Positions 50,601 through 57,038 of a stretch of DNA of 64,000 nucleotides are shown here, piece after piece (the stretch's first letter is position 1; each line of letters starts with the position of its first letter). Source of the stretch: Staphylococcus pseudoxylosus (GTDB taxonomy: Bacteria; Bacillota; Bacilli; Staphylococcales; Staphylococcaceae); NCBI RefSeq assembly GCF_003697915.1, contig NZ_RCVN01000001.1:248001-312000 (forward strand). The letters are read 5' to 3'. Under the pieces are notes generated by a model that saw only the letters and a list, made by a program, of their open reading frames with translations, was not told where the DNA came from and did not search any database. A program made the position numbers and the translations under genes.

Positions 50601-50745
50601 ATTTCTCACTATTTTTAAAATCAGCATTAGATCTTTTCATTTCTGAATTTAAAGTTTTGAATTGTCCCTTAATTTGTTTCATAGTTCGGTCAATACCTAC
50701 ATCACGCATATTCATTAGTATTGACATACCTTTAAAATCTGCCAC
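44629..50745 (-). CDS. Tape measure protein with M23 peptidase and lytic transglycosylase domains
   Basis: 2038 residues. Layout: coiled coil with repeated units (about 1-470); TP901-type tape-measure core (about 500-800, DWEQALAGVAKTTDMTG); hydrophobic stretch (about 850-950); 44-residue repeats (about 1137-1388); LytM/M23 peptidase (about 1670-1775, KHYGMDFGMPIG and AHLHFQLN); SLT transglycosylase (about 1810-1915, QIDSESGGNAGA). It sets tail length and opens the wall during DNA entry. GTG start with GGGGTG upstream. Confidence 0.95.
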   Translation of the reverse strand: MADFKGMSILMNMRDVGIDRTMKQIKGQFKTLNSEMKRSNADFKNSEKSLQNFNQRTKELNKAIDVTENSVKDISNQLKKMTLEEQRTSAEAEKLRQEYSKQHKNLSMYQRQLTSTQNEMKTFNSTNKRAVFSMEKINQTLGTMRKQLNIADTSFKNSGKSVKSYENYLKQLNTVISKHQNTIKVLEGRYKKVVKEQGEMSHEAIDLKQKIQQEKQALQQLNSQYKQTSAEAKRFSFEQKSATQSMSEIRQRISQVAQSLQISASKFKMTGQTAQAYKARISDLNNGMKQQKLIVQNLSRQYDYAKKQYGETSAEAQKLNAELVEERVKLKDLNGQLKQTTQAHNRLEMEQQQGIASMTEIRQKMSGFNDTLSLSRSNLSRAGESVRAYKGHLDTLNTNLSQQRTVLRELNNQYKIVAQTQGKNSAEARELSGAITQQKIRMNELESEIDQTAQSYKKLATQQKQAQALSATGFGRGVQSVNKYNDSIKNVGMSMRSVGTGSLIYMTMPAVAAMGGAIKTSVDWEQALAGVAKTTDMTGKELEGMGNEITAMSNKMPFAATEIAGVAEAAGQLGVKKSEITDFTETMMNMSVATNLSADEAATEFARFSNAAGMPIEDVDRLGAAVVNLGNTTATTEKEIVEMGQRLAGAGSQAGFSGDEIMSVSAAMSSVGIEAEAGGTAMTQIFNKMTKATAEGGETLDNFAKTSGMSAKEFSSTWENNPTKALSAFVKGLGDTKGGAKGVLSALDDVGIKGIREADTIRRMSNNHKVLDDALKTGAEGWKENTALTDEAAIRYETMGSKLTVLKNTFVNFLRTIGDAVAPIVIKLADTLTALFKRLQNTSNITKIAITAFTLLAAAIPPILISGGLLLTLLTNMAKSMMFLNGLTSGGGILAGLKVAFSSILSPITQVVTKIPLIGTALGALSGPIGWITLAIVGIGTALVVAYKKSETFRNIVNGAFNGVVEGAKLLWSGIKTLLSPIINGFKELGKTISNTLGKFWEENGSQFIQALNNIKTGAMNFWGMIKPIFSSIGGILKSTFTDATPVFKFFTDIILGSLMHAFNMVKESVTIAFNAVKGIIMGVLNIVLGFAKMFIGVFTGDWKKFGEGLKQIISSALSIIKNLFQLTFSGVLGIVKVIWSTIKNTIVNFAKLIWSGVKGHFNNLKNSVIAIFNIVKNFMIKVWTTIKNRVVANAKLLWAGVKAIFNTMKKVITTIFTAVKNISIKVWTTIKNKVIALARALWNAVRNTFNALKKGVTSIFNSVKNFAIKVWTTIKNKISSIAKSLWNSIRNTFNSLRKGISNIFNAVKNFLIKTWSTIKSKVTGLVKSLWNGVRNTFNSLRKGVSNIFNGVKSNAIKTWNSIKSKITGIASTLWGSVKKTFNNMKNGLKGIIDKIKGHITGMVDTVKKGLNKLIKGVNWVGSKLGMDKIPDVKFHTGTESTHTQNIVTKGKLNRDTLATVGDKGKGNGPGGFRNETIVPPKGKPFITPSKDTTMPLSKGTKILNGAQTHSLLSNSMPKFSKGTSPGDILNSTKGKLEEFGKGLGDKFHGVKKNAAKKYDEGKEKAGSLVNSVKEATGKGAKWLSGKVKDVMDFVKKPGKLLDHVIKAFGVNFDGLGKNTIPADMMGGMFNKLKDAAKNLFKQWMEETGDGSGDASWLFKHPVWQKFGNYTGGLNFNGGKHYGMDFGMPIGTSVKAVADGKVSKVWNDYGGGKSVEVQVGKNLWNWYMHLSKQMAKKGQKVSAGDVIGKSGDTGNFVRGAHLHFQLNKGDHSGNDTAINPEKWLKGLSSSGGSKKASKWKPEVIKALKANGLPTSSNYVNAWIKQIDSESGGNAGAVQHGYTDVNSGGNEARGLVQVIPPTFNAYKKKGHGNIMNGLDNLMAGMNYAKSKYGKSGMLSVIGKGHGYSSGGFIGSEGWYNLAEGGYPEYVISTDPSKADDSMKLLALAAQDIDSKNKRNKRPNQMKTASTGASYNDDPLYQVIENQNTQIEQMQQAIKQLAKLVTSNQIIADKPVPTEEGFSKKQGKRQQMMSYNMGDV
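46580..47335 (-). repeat. Tandem 44-codon repeats in the tape measure gene
   Basis: Six copies (the last partial) of a 44-residue unit, for example VWTTIKNKVIALARALWNAV at the start of one. Each unit is four 11-residue steps with Trp or Phe at fixed places (VWTTIKNKVIA / LARALWNAVRN / TFNALKKGVTS / IFNSVKNFAIK). Such 11-residue repeats are known in tape measure proteins. Copy number can change tail length. Confidence 0.85.
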
Positions 50746-50774
50746 TCATTGTCACCCCTTTCATAATTTGATAT

Positions 50775-50805
50775 AAAAAAATAACCCTAGCTTAATAAAC
50801 TAAGG
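50775..50805 (-). terminator. Hairpin with T-run ahead of the tape measure gene
   Basis: AACCTTAG pairs with CTAGGGTT and is followed by a long T-run on the minus strand. Because the tape measure gene follows, it probably reduces rather than stops transcription. Confidence 0.6.
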
Positions 50806-51030
50806 TTATAACGCTGAAAGTATTGCATCAGCTTTAGAATCTGAATCTACTTTATTGGTATGGCGTTCATTCAACGTTTGTAAGATATAATGAAACGGCA
50901 TTTTCAGAACTTGGTCTGGAGGTGTGCCGTTTTTAACCATATCTCTTACAACTTTATCGAGGTTTCTCAACATACCGTTATAAGATAAATCTTCTTTCTT
51001 TATTTTGTTTAACTCATGCTCTGAATAAAC
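50806..51030 (-). CDS. C-terminal extension of the tail assembly chaperone (gpGT type), made by -1 frameshift
   Basis: The frame has 74 codons (VYSEHELNKIKKEDLSYNG to KADAILSAL) and no start with a ribosome site. It is entered by -1 slippage at A-AAA-AAG, 51,030-51,036, giving a 188-residue fusion. This is the siphovirus equivalent of lambda gpGT, which loads tail tube subunits on the tape measure protein. Confidence 0.85.
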   Translation of the reverse strand, partial: VYSEHELNKIKKEDLSYNGMLRNLDKVVRDMVKNGTPPDQVLKMPFHYILQTLNERHTNKVDSDSKADAILSAL

Positions 51031-51371
51031 TTTTTTGTTTCGTCATCTTGTTGTCCATTAACAACAAATTCAACTTGTTTTTGTAATGAAGTAAGTGCAT
51101 CTGGCGCGTGTAGACGAGTACGGATATCTTTTTTAGTGAATTGACCACCATAAATTTTAATAACTGCGTCAACAAGTTTTTCCATTTGTTCTTTTAATGA
51201 CATTTCTTTTTCTCCACGCTCTACTTCTTCTAATTCTGCCATGATATCAATAGCTTCATATAATACATCTAAAGGAATGAAGTGAGGTGTTAAATATGTT
51301 TCCATTTTAATTTCCTCTGCCTTTGGATTCTCTACAAGTTGAATATAATTTCTTTTTAATTTGCTAGCCAT
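51009..51371 (-). CDS. Tail assembly chaperone (gpG type)
   Basis: 120 residues, mainly helical. It matches the phage TAC family (YLTPHFIPLDVLYEAIDIMAEL, QFTKKDIRTRLHAPDAL). The last codons ACA AAA AAG form the slippery site that feeds the -1 frame. Frameshifting gives a minor product of about 188 residues, while most ribosomes stop at 51,009. Strong AAGGAG ribosome site. Confidence 0.9.
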   Translation of the reverse strand: MASKLKRNYIQLVENPKAEEIKMETYLTPHFIPLDVLYEAIDIMAELEEVERGEKEMSLKEQMEKLVDAVIKIYGGQFTKKDIRTRLHAPDALTSLQKQVEFVVNGQQDDETKKFIQSMS

Positions 51372-51393
51372 GTTTAATTACTCCTTTTTATTA

Positions 51394-51414
51394 CGTAATA
51401 AAAGGACGGTTTTT
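51394..51414 (-). terminator. Hairpin with T-rich tail ahead of the chaperone gene
   Basis: GGACGGT-GTAAAA-ACCGTCC followed by TTTTATTA on the minus strand, between the 58-residue gene and the chaperone gene. Confidence 0.6.
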
Positions 51415-51428
51415 ACACCGTCCGTGGT

Positions 51429-51605
51429 TTATTTCTTTTTAGGTTTGTGCACACGTTCAAAGAAAGGTAATTCGTACCCTTTATCTTTCAAACGTTTTTC
51501 AAAATCTGTAATTACACTAACGGGTTCATCTATAATGTCACCTGTCGCATAATCTTTGTCTGTCTTCTTATCGATTGCATCTTTCAATACTTTGTATTTA
51601 ACCAT
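51429..51605 (-). CDS. 58-residue phage tail-region protein
   Basis: 58 residues, charged (MVKYKVLKDAIDKKTDKDYA, DFEKRLKDKGYELPFFERVH). It has a good ribosome site (AAGGAGTGAT) just after the major tail protein gene. Small genes of this type occur at this place in other staphylococcal phages. Function unknown. Confidence 0.75.
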   Translation of the reverse strand: MVKYKVLKDAIDKKTDKDYATGDIIDEPVSVITDFEKRLKDKGYELPFFERVHKPKKK

Positions 51606-51618
51606 GCAATATCACTCC

Positions 51619-52269
51619 TTATGCTTCTGCTGGTTCGTCTGAATTATCTGAGCCTTCATTTCCATTAGAAGGTACTTCTTCTGCTTCGTTATAAGCACCT
51701 TTTAATAAATCATCGAAGAATTTATCTTCTGATGCACCTTTAATATCAGATTGGAACATGATTTTGCGTACTTCATCGTTAAGACGGTGCATTGCTGTCC
51801 CTTCAACTTCTTCTTGAGAGAACTCCCATTCATCTTCAGCTGTAGAACCTTCAATCGCTGGATCACTAAACATAACTTTAGTTAAACCAACTAATGTATA
51901 ATGGCCATCACGACGTTCACGTTTGAACCATACAGCCACACTGTTGTTTTGTTTACCTTTAACTTCTTTAAACACACCATTTTTGTCATATACTTCATTA
52001 AATAGTAATTCACGAATTTCTTTAGGGAAAGCATGCATTGTTAATGAAATTGAACCTTCACCATCAGTGTTACCTGATTCAATAATTGTTCCATCTGCGT
52101 ATGCATTTTGTAATTCTCCGCCTGTTTCAACTGAAATTTCTTGTAAACCACGTGTTTGAATTACATTTGTATATTTTGTTTCACCGTTTTCTTCTGTCTC
52201 TAACAAAGCGAAACCTAAGTCTTTAATATTAATATACGATTTTGGTAAAGATGCTTTTTTAATTGCCAT
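51619..52269 (-). CDS. Major tail (tube) protein
   Basis: 216 residues. Phi13/TP901-type tail tube pattern: GFALLETEENGETKYTNVIQ, NTDGEGSISLTMHAFPKEI and VWFKRERRDGHYTLVGLTKV. It polymerises to the tail tube around the tape measure protein. It lies after the connector genes, as in other siphoviruses, and has a strong ribosome site GGAGG. Confidence 0.9.
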   Translation of the reverse strand: MAIKKASLPKSYINIKDLGFALLETEENGETKYTNVIQTRGLQEISVETGGELQNAYADGTIIESGNTDGEGSISLTMHAFPKEIRELLFNEVYDKNGVFKEVKGKQNNSVAVWFKRERRDGHYTLVGLTKVMFSDPAIEGSTAEDEWEFSQEEVEGTAMHRLNDEVRKIMFQSDIKGASEDKFFDDLLKGAYNEAEEVPSNGNEGSDNSDEPAEA

Positions 52270-52271
52270 AA

Positions 52272-52679
52272 TTATTTTTCCTCCTCATAAAAAATCGCCT
52301 CATATCGTCTCGTTGAACGATACAAAGCGAATTGCTTATCATATTCATTGCCTAAATTACTAACTTGCCCCATTTTCAAGTGGTTCCAGAGCAAGTCACT
52401 AATTCTTTGTGATATTTCGTTTCTTCTTAATCGAGCGTTATAATCATCACTCTGTTTTACAAACACATCTATTTGAACAATATAACTTTGTGCCACTCTA
52501 TCGCCGTCATAATATACTTCTGGTTTAGGGTCGTCGAAATCATCTATGACTACATACGGTTGACTTATATCTTTTACATCCGGATAATCATTGAATTTTA
52601 TATTTTTGATGTTTAAAACTTCAGTCAGCACTTCATCTTTAATTAATACGTTATATACTGTATTTAAGATATCTATCAT
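52272..52679 (-). CDS. Tail terminator / tail completion protein (DUF3168-like)
   Basis: 135 residues. The pattern NTVYNVLIKDEVLTEVL, PYVVIDDFDDPKPEVYYDGD and SYIVQIDVFVKQSDDYNAR is that of gpU/gp17-type tail completion proteins. It overlaps the gp10-like gene by four bases. Confidence 0.75.
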   Translation of the reverse strand: MIDILNTVYNVLIKDEVLTEVLNIKNIKFNDYPDVKDISQPYVVIDDFDDPKPEVYYDGDRVAQSYIVQIDVFVKQSDDYNARLRRNEISQRISDLLWNHLKMGQVSNLGNEYDKQFALYRSTRRYEAIFYEEEK

Positions 52680-53101
52680 AATAATTTCTCCACTTCTTCT
52701 TCATAAACTTTATAAAATGTTTTTTTAGAAGCTCTGATTGCTTTATCTATAGCTCCTAAACCTTTCGGGCGAATAAATTTTCCATTTCTTGCGTGGAATC
52801 CTTTTTCATTTAAATGAACAATACTGTAACGTTGGCTAGGTCCTTCCCAATATATTCGTATAGACCGATAAGTTCCTTCCCAATATGGTTCTGATAATTT
52901 AGCTTCACCGTATTCATCACCTGTATCTCTAAAGTAGCGAATGTTAGCTTTAACAGCTTTCAATAATTCTTCACCCGCTGCAACTAGAGCGATATCAAAT
53001 ATTTTTCTACGTTGTCTTTTACCAAACTTTTTATCCAACTCTTTGAAAAGTTCTTTTTGGCCTTCCATCTTAATTCCATTAAAGGTTTTACGTTTTGCCA
53101 T
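52676..53101 (-). CDS. HK97-gp10-like head-tail connector
   Basis: 141 residues. The HK97 gp10 pattern is visible: MEGQKELFKELDKKFGKRQR, ALVAAGEELLKAVKANI and HLNEKGFHARNGKFIRPKG. It takes part in joining head and tail. It overlaps the gene on each side by a few bases. Confidence 0.8.
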   Translation of the reverse strand: MAKRKTFNGIKMEGQKELFKELDKKFGKRQRRKIFDIALVAAGEELLKAVKANIRYFRDTGDEYGEAKLSEPYWEGTYRSIRIYWEGPSQRYSIVHLNEKGFHARNGKFIRPKGLGAIDKAIRASKKTFYKVYEEEVEKLL

Positions 53102-53462
53102 TGGTCACGACTCCTGCTGTTAACATTAAAAATTGTTCATTTTCAACATCGGGCTGAACCAACTTTATATTTAAATCTTGATTAATATACGGTGATTCAA
53201 CTTCCACATAATGAGTTTCTTTAGGTATATATTGTCCATGTGTTTCTCTAATAAATATTTTCACATCATGCTCTGTTCCGTTTGCTATTGCTTCTTGTAA
53301 CTCAGTCATTTTCCAACGAGGAACATAAGCCCAGCAACTGTATAAAAGTTTTTTACGCTTTTCTCCAGCTTCTGGACCCTCGTTTTCTTGATATTCATAA
53401 AAATGAACTTTTGTATTAAGTTTTTTTGTTGTAATAAACGGCTTTTTAAATTTAGTCTTCAT
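53088..53462 (-). CDS. Head closure / head-tail adaptor protein (SPP1 gp16 type)
   Basis: 124 residues from the ATG at 53,462 (MKTKFKKPFITTKKLNTKV). The core LLYSCWAYVPRWKMTELQEA and HDVKIFIRETHG match the head-tail joining family. The frame opens further to 53,483, but that start would overlap the upstream gene by 32 bases without a ribosome site. Confidence 0.78.
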   Translation of the reverse strand: MKTKFKKPFITTKKLNTKVHFYEYQENEGPEAGEKRKKLLYSCWAYVPRWKMTELQEAIANGTEHDVKIFIRETHGQYIPKETHYVEVESPYINQDLNIKLVQPDVENEQFLMLTAGVVTNGKT

Positions 53463-53751
53463 TATTAACACGCCCAAACACATTGTTATTTAGACCGAAA
53501 TTTAATAAATCATCTTGATAATTATCATTAAAGTATTCAAGTAAATCCTCATATGCATATCGCGTACGAGCAAACACTAAATCTTGACCGATTAAATCTT
53601 TATAAATATCAAACTCACCAAATCTTGATACTAAATTACTATATGATTTTAGTAATAAGTTCTTTAAATAGTTATCTTCTGTATCATGCGAGATTTTAGC
53701 GTACTCTTTAAATTCAATAAGCATTGTTTCATCAATAGTGATGTTATTCAT
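53452..53751 (-). CDS. Head-tail connector (HK97 gp6 / gp15-like)
   Basis: 99 residues, helical: EFKEYAKISHDTEDNYLKNL and FARTRYAYEDLLEYFNDNYQ, as in gp6-like DNA-packaging adaptors that sit below the portal. The order capsid, gp6, gp16, gp10, terminator, tube is standard. Confidence 0.82.
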   Translation of the reverse strand: MNNITIDETMLIEFKEYAKISHDTEDNYLKNLLLKSYSNLVSRFGEFDIYKDLIGQDLVFARTRYAYEDLLEYFNDNYQDDLLNFGLNNNVFGRVNNED

Positions 53752-53768
53752 TTACATCACCCGCTTTC

Positions 53769-54950
53769 TTACGCTTCTGCTGCACCGTCTGTTGTTCCAC
53801 CTGATGGTGTATCTGGACGTTTAGCAGTAGAAATATCTAAATCATAAACAGCAGATGCTTTATTATCTACTGGTTTACCGTAAGCAAATGTTTTTGCAGT
53901 GAATAACACACAGTCCTCTAAAGCAAGCGTTTGGTCAAATTTCTTAATTGTAATACCGCCACCACGTACAGCGTCATAACGATCATTTACAAATACTACT
54001 GTTGTACCTTCTTTGACCCATTCGTTACTTACAATATCAACGTTATAAGGTAGTACTGTTACAAATCCACCATTAGCAGTTAAGTATGTGTAACGAGATT
54101 GAATGTCCCAAGCATCACGTGGGTTAACCACAAATGTTACTTTTCCATCAATTTTCAATTCTTTGCCTTTTTCACTTATAGATAAATCCTTTAATACATC
54201 TTTCAGTTCTAAAATTGTAGTATCTGCATCTGCAAACGTTAAAGTACCTTTTGATTCTTTATCAGTAACTGCACCAGTATCTGCGTTAACATCTTTCGTT
54301 AAACCTACTGGTTGTTGTTTAGATGCTCCACCACCATTAATAATTGCAGATTCTAAAGCAACTGTAATAGCTTCTTGAATTTGAGTACGTACAAAACGTT
54401 CAATCCAGTTTGGACCAAAGATTTTTAAGTCATCTGGAATAACTACGAAACAAGTAAGTTTGAATTGTGAAAATTCTTCTTCACTGAATGCAGCATCTAA
54501 TTGACCTTTGATTTCACCAAAGATATTACCCCACACAGCTTGACCACTTGGTTCAGATTTAATAACACGAGTTTTAATTCCTGCATTTTGGAAATTAATT
54601 TTTGATAATAATGGATGTTCAGTCGTTAAATCTTCAAATACACGTTCAATTACAGTCTCTGGTAAGATTTTTTCGTCTGTATATCCCACATCATAATTAA
54701 TTTCGTTAAAGAATTTACGTTCTTCTGAAGTTAATGGGTCTTGTGAACGTTTTGCTAAGATACCATTGTCTACCACACGGTCATTCACTTTCGCTTCAAT
54801 TTCTTCTTGTAAATCATTAGATAAAGCATCAAACATATTGCTGAACGCTTTTGACTGTTCTTCATCACTAGCACCGTCTTGCACTAATTTCGCAAATTTT
54901 GCTTTGTGATCTTGATAATTTTTTAGTTTTTCTCCTGGTTTTACTGCCAT
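53769..54950 (-). CDS. Major capsid protein, HK97 family
   Basis: 393 residues. The N-terminal third (about 1-100) is a helical delta domain (SKAFSNMFDALSNDLQEEIEA), which is removed by the protease in relatives. The HK97 fold follows, with ERFVRTQIQEAITVALESAI and VVNPRDAWDIQSRYTYLTANG. It assembles the head. Strong AAGGAGG ribosome site. Confidence 0.92.
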   Translation of the reverse strand: MAVKPGEKLKNYQDHKAKFAKLVQDGASDEEQSKAFSNMFDALSNDLQEEIEAKVNDRVVDNGILAKRSQDPLTSEERKFFNEINYDVGYTDEKILPETVIERVFEDLTTEHPLLSKINFQNAGIKTRVIKSEPSGQAVWGNIFGEIKGQLDAAFSEEEFSQFKLTCFVVIPDDLKIFGPNWIERFVRTQIQEAITVALESAIINGGGASKQQPVGLTKDVNADTGAVTDKESKGTLTFADADTTILELKDVLKDLSISEKGKELKIDGKVTFVVNPRDAWDIQSRYTYLTANGGFVTVLPYNVDIVSNEWVKEGTTVVFVNDRYDAVRGGGITIKKFDQTLALEDCVLFTAKTFAYGKPVDNKASAVYDLDISTAKRPDTPSGGTTDGAAEA

Positions 54951-54979
54951 ATTTATATTTCCTCCTTAAATTTGGGTAT

Positions 54980-55016
54980 AAAAATAGCTATCAACTTTAA
55001 TTTGTTAATAGCTACC
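54980..55016 (-). terminator. Hairpin with T-run between protease and capsid genes
   Basis: TAGCTATTAAC pairs with GTTGATAGCTA and is followed by TTTTTATA on the minus strand. It lies in the middle of the head operon; it may be a processing or attenuation site. Confidence 0.6.
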
Positions 55017-55864
55017 TAGAATAAAAATTTATTGAATTTTTTATTTTGTGATTGTGTAGGTGGTTCATTACCTGAATCATCTTCATCACCTTTTTTATCA
55101 TCGTCTTTAACTACTTCATCAGCAACATCTTTTAACAATTTGAAGATGTCATCGAGTTTGTCGTTAATCACATCATTATCTGTATTTTCTTTCGGTTCTG
55201 GTTCTTTTGGCTCAGGTTCTTCAACGTTGTAATACTTAAATTGATTTGGCATATTTTTAAATTTCGCCTCCATTTCTGGGGATATTTTAGCAGCAACCTT
55301 ACTTGAACTGCCTATTTCATCAATAATTCCTAAGTTTTTACATTCATCAGCTGTTAACCATGTTTCTTCGTCCATCATTTTTTGAAGAAGCGCATGATCT
55401 ATGTCTGGGTTTTTATCAACATAACTTTGAAAAACAGTTTGATTAATTTTATCTAAGTCATCAGCTTGTTTTCGCAAATCATTTGAATTCCCCATAGCTA
55501 ATGTCCAAGCATTATGAATCATCATCATTGCATTTGCGGGCATAACAACTTTATCTGCACCCATTGCAATACATGTAGCTATGCTTGCTGCTAGACCTTG
55601 AATATGTGCTGTGATTTTGGCAGGATGATTCTTGATCATGTTATAAATCGTTATTCCGCTAAATACAGACCCACCAGGACTATTGATGTTTAAATCGATT
55701 TCTTCAACATCACCTAAGTCTTTTAAAGCTTGTTTGAATGATACAGCACTTGTTTCAACATCATCAAACTGTTCATCCACAATTTCACCGTACATATCAA
55801 TACTCGCTTTCTTTTCGGATGTTTTCATGACATTAAAGAAACCTTTATTTCTATCTACCTTCAT
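55016..55864 (-). CDS. Head maturation protease, ClpP-related
   Basis: 282 residues. The ClpP-type elements are present: INSPGGSVFSGITIYN (oxyanion loop), the catalytic Ser in GLAASIATCIAMGA and His in MMMIHNAWT. A charged C-terminal tail (from about 215, EPKEPEPKENTDND) is likely a scaffold. It cuts the capsid precursor during assembly. It overlaps portal by four bases. Confidence 0.92.
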   Translation of the reverse strand: MKVDRNKGFFNVMKTSEKKASIDMYGEIVDEQFDDVETSAVSFKQALKDLGDVEEIDLNINSPGGSVFSGITIYNMIKNHPAKITAHIQGLAASIATCIAMGADKVVMPANAMMMIHNAWTLAMGNSNDLRKQADDLDKINQTVFQSYVDKNPDIDHALLQKMMDEETWLTADECKNLGIIDEIGSSSKVAAKISPEMEAKFKNMPNQFKYYNVEEPEPKEPEPKENTDNDVINDKLDDIFKLLKDVADEVVKDDDKKGDEDDSGNEPPTQSQNKKFNKFLF

Positions 55865-57021
55865 TCATTGTCACCCCCTTCTGTTGGTTCATCGTTAACT
55901 GATTCGTAATTTTTAGTTAACACATATTCTTCAAGGTGAGGGTCATCGCCTGGTTCATCACCTAGCATGACTCTAATCTCATTACCGGTATAATTGCCGG
56001 AAGATTTAAGTTTATCTATTGCTTCAGCAAGTTCTAATGGGTCACGTTTATCAATACCTACAATCTTGATTCTCATTTCTTTTTCTAAGTATTCATCTTT
56101 ATATAACATTTTGCCATTTAACTCAGCTTGTATTTTACGAACAAGTGGGTTTATACAAAATTTATAATAAGACTGTATAGCTTTTTCTAAATCAGCCATT
56201 TCACCTAAAATAAGAGAAGGTGGAACACCAATAATTCTAGAAATATCAATCAAAATAGACTTTCTGAGTTCTTCCATTTCTTTGAAGGCACTTTCCCCAG
56301 ACTTACTAGAACCTTTGCTTGAATGTTCTTGATATTCTAAACCTTTAGGTAACGGGACAACTGCTGTCGAACTATTGTTAAACACATCAAAAATCATATC
56401 CATATATTCTTGTAGTTCTTTATTCAGCTCTTTATCTTTCATAAAAGAAGATTCTACATTTACTATGCCTCTAATTTGGTTATTTTTTAATTGCAAATTA
56501 ATCATGCGCCCAAATATTTCGCCATAATCTTCAAACAATTCATGAGTAAATCGTTCTAATTTCTGATTTGCATATTCAATATAGATAACGTCTTCCATTT
56601 TAAAGAAACGATTATATTTAAAATCATTAATCATTACGTCTTTAAATCTTTGAGGTAGTAACCCCAATTCATCTTCATGTTCATAATCATCAGCTACATA
56701 TAAATAATCATCATCTGATTGTATAATCAAAACTTCATTATCAATTAAAGCTTTATAAATAAATTTTTGCCAAAATTGAACAGCATTTTGATTAGGATTA
56801 GGCTTCACATTAAGTAAGTAATATAAGTCATCCTTTACTATCTTGTTACCTTCCATAACTCTAAATTCAGATTGAGCAATTGTTCTAGCCACAAATTCAA
56901 TCACTGTATTCAAAGCCATTTGTTTTATATATGATTTCTTACTTGTATCTTTTAAATACTCAAGATCATACATCCAAGATATAGCACTATTCTTTCGAAA
57001 TACTTTATCGAATAACCCCAT
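55861..57021 (-). CDS. Portal protein (HK97 family)
   Basis: 386 residues. Typical motifs are FVARTIAQSEFRVMEG, LLNVKPNPNQNAVQFWQKFI and IGVPPSLILGEMADLEKAIQ. It forms the 12-mer channel at one vertex. Strong AAAGGAGG ribosome site, 17 bases after terL. Confidence 0.93.
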   Translation of the reverse strand: MGLFDKVFRKNSAISWMYDLEYLKDTSKKSYIKQMALNTVIEFVARTIAQSEFRVMEGNKIVKDDLYYLLNVKPNPNQNAVQFWQKFIYKALIDNEVLIIQSDDDYLYVADDYEHEDELGLLPQRFKDVMINDFKYNRFFKMEDVIYIEYANQKLERFTHELFEDYGEIFGRMINLQLKNNQIRGIVNVESSFMKDKELNKELQEYMDMIFDVFNNSSTAVVPLPKGLEYQEHSSKGSSKSGESAFKEMEELRKSILIDISRIIGVPPSLILGEMADLEKAIQSYYKFCINPLVRKIQAELNGKMLYKDEYLEKEMRIKIVGIDKRDPLELAEAIDKLKSSGNYTGNEIRVMLGDEPGDDPHLEEYVLTKNYESVNDEPTEGGDNE

Positions 57022-57038
57022 TTATCAAGACCTCCTTT

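Noticed and set aside
54103..54378. 91-codon plus-strand frame inside the capsid gene
   Set aside because: Opposite to a well-supported HK97 capsid gene and without any start signal.
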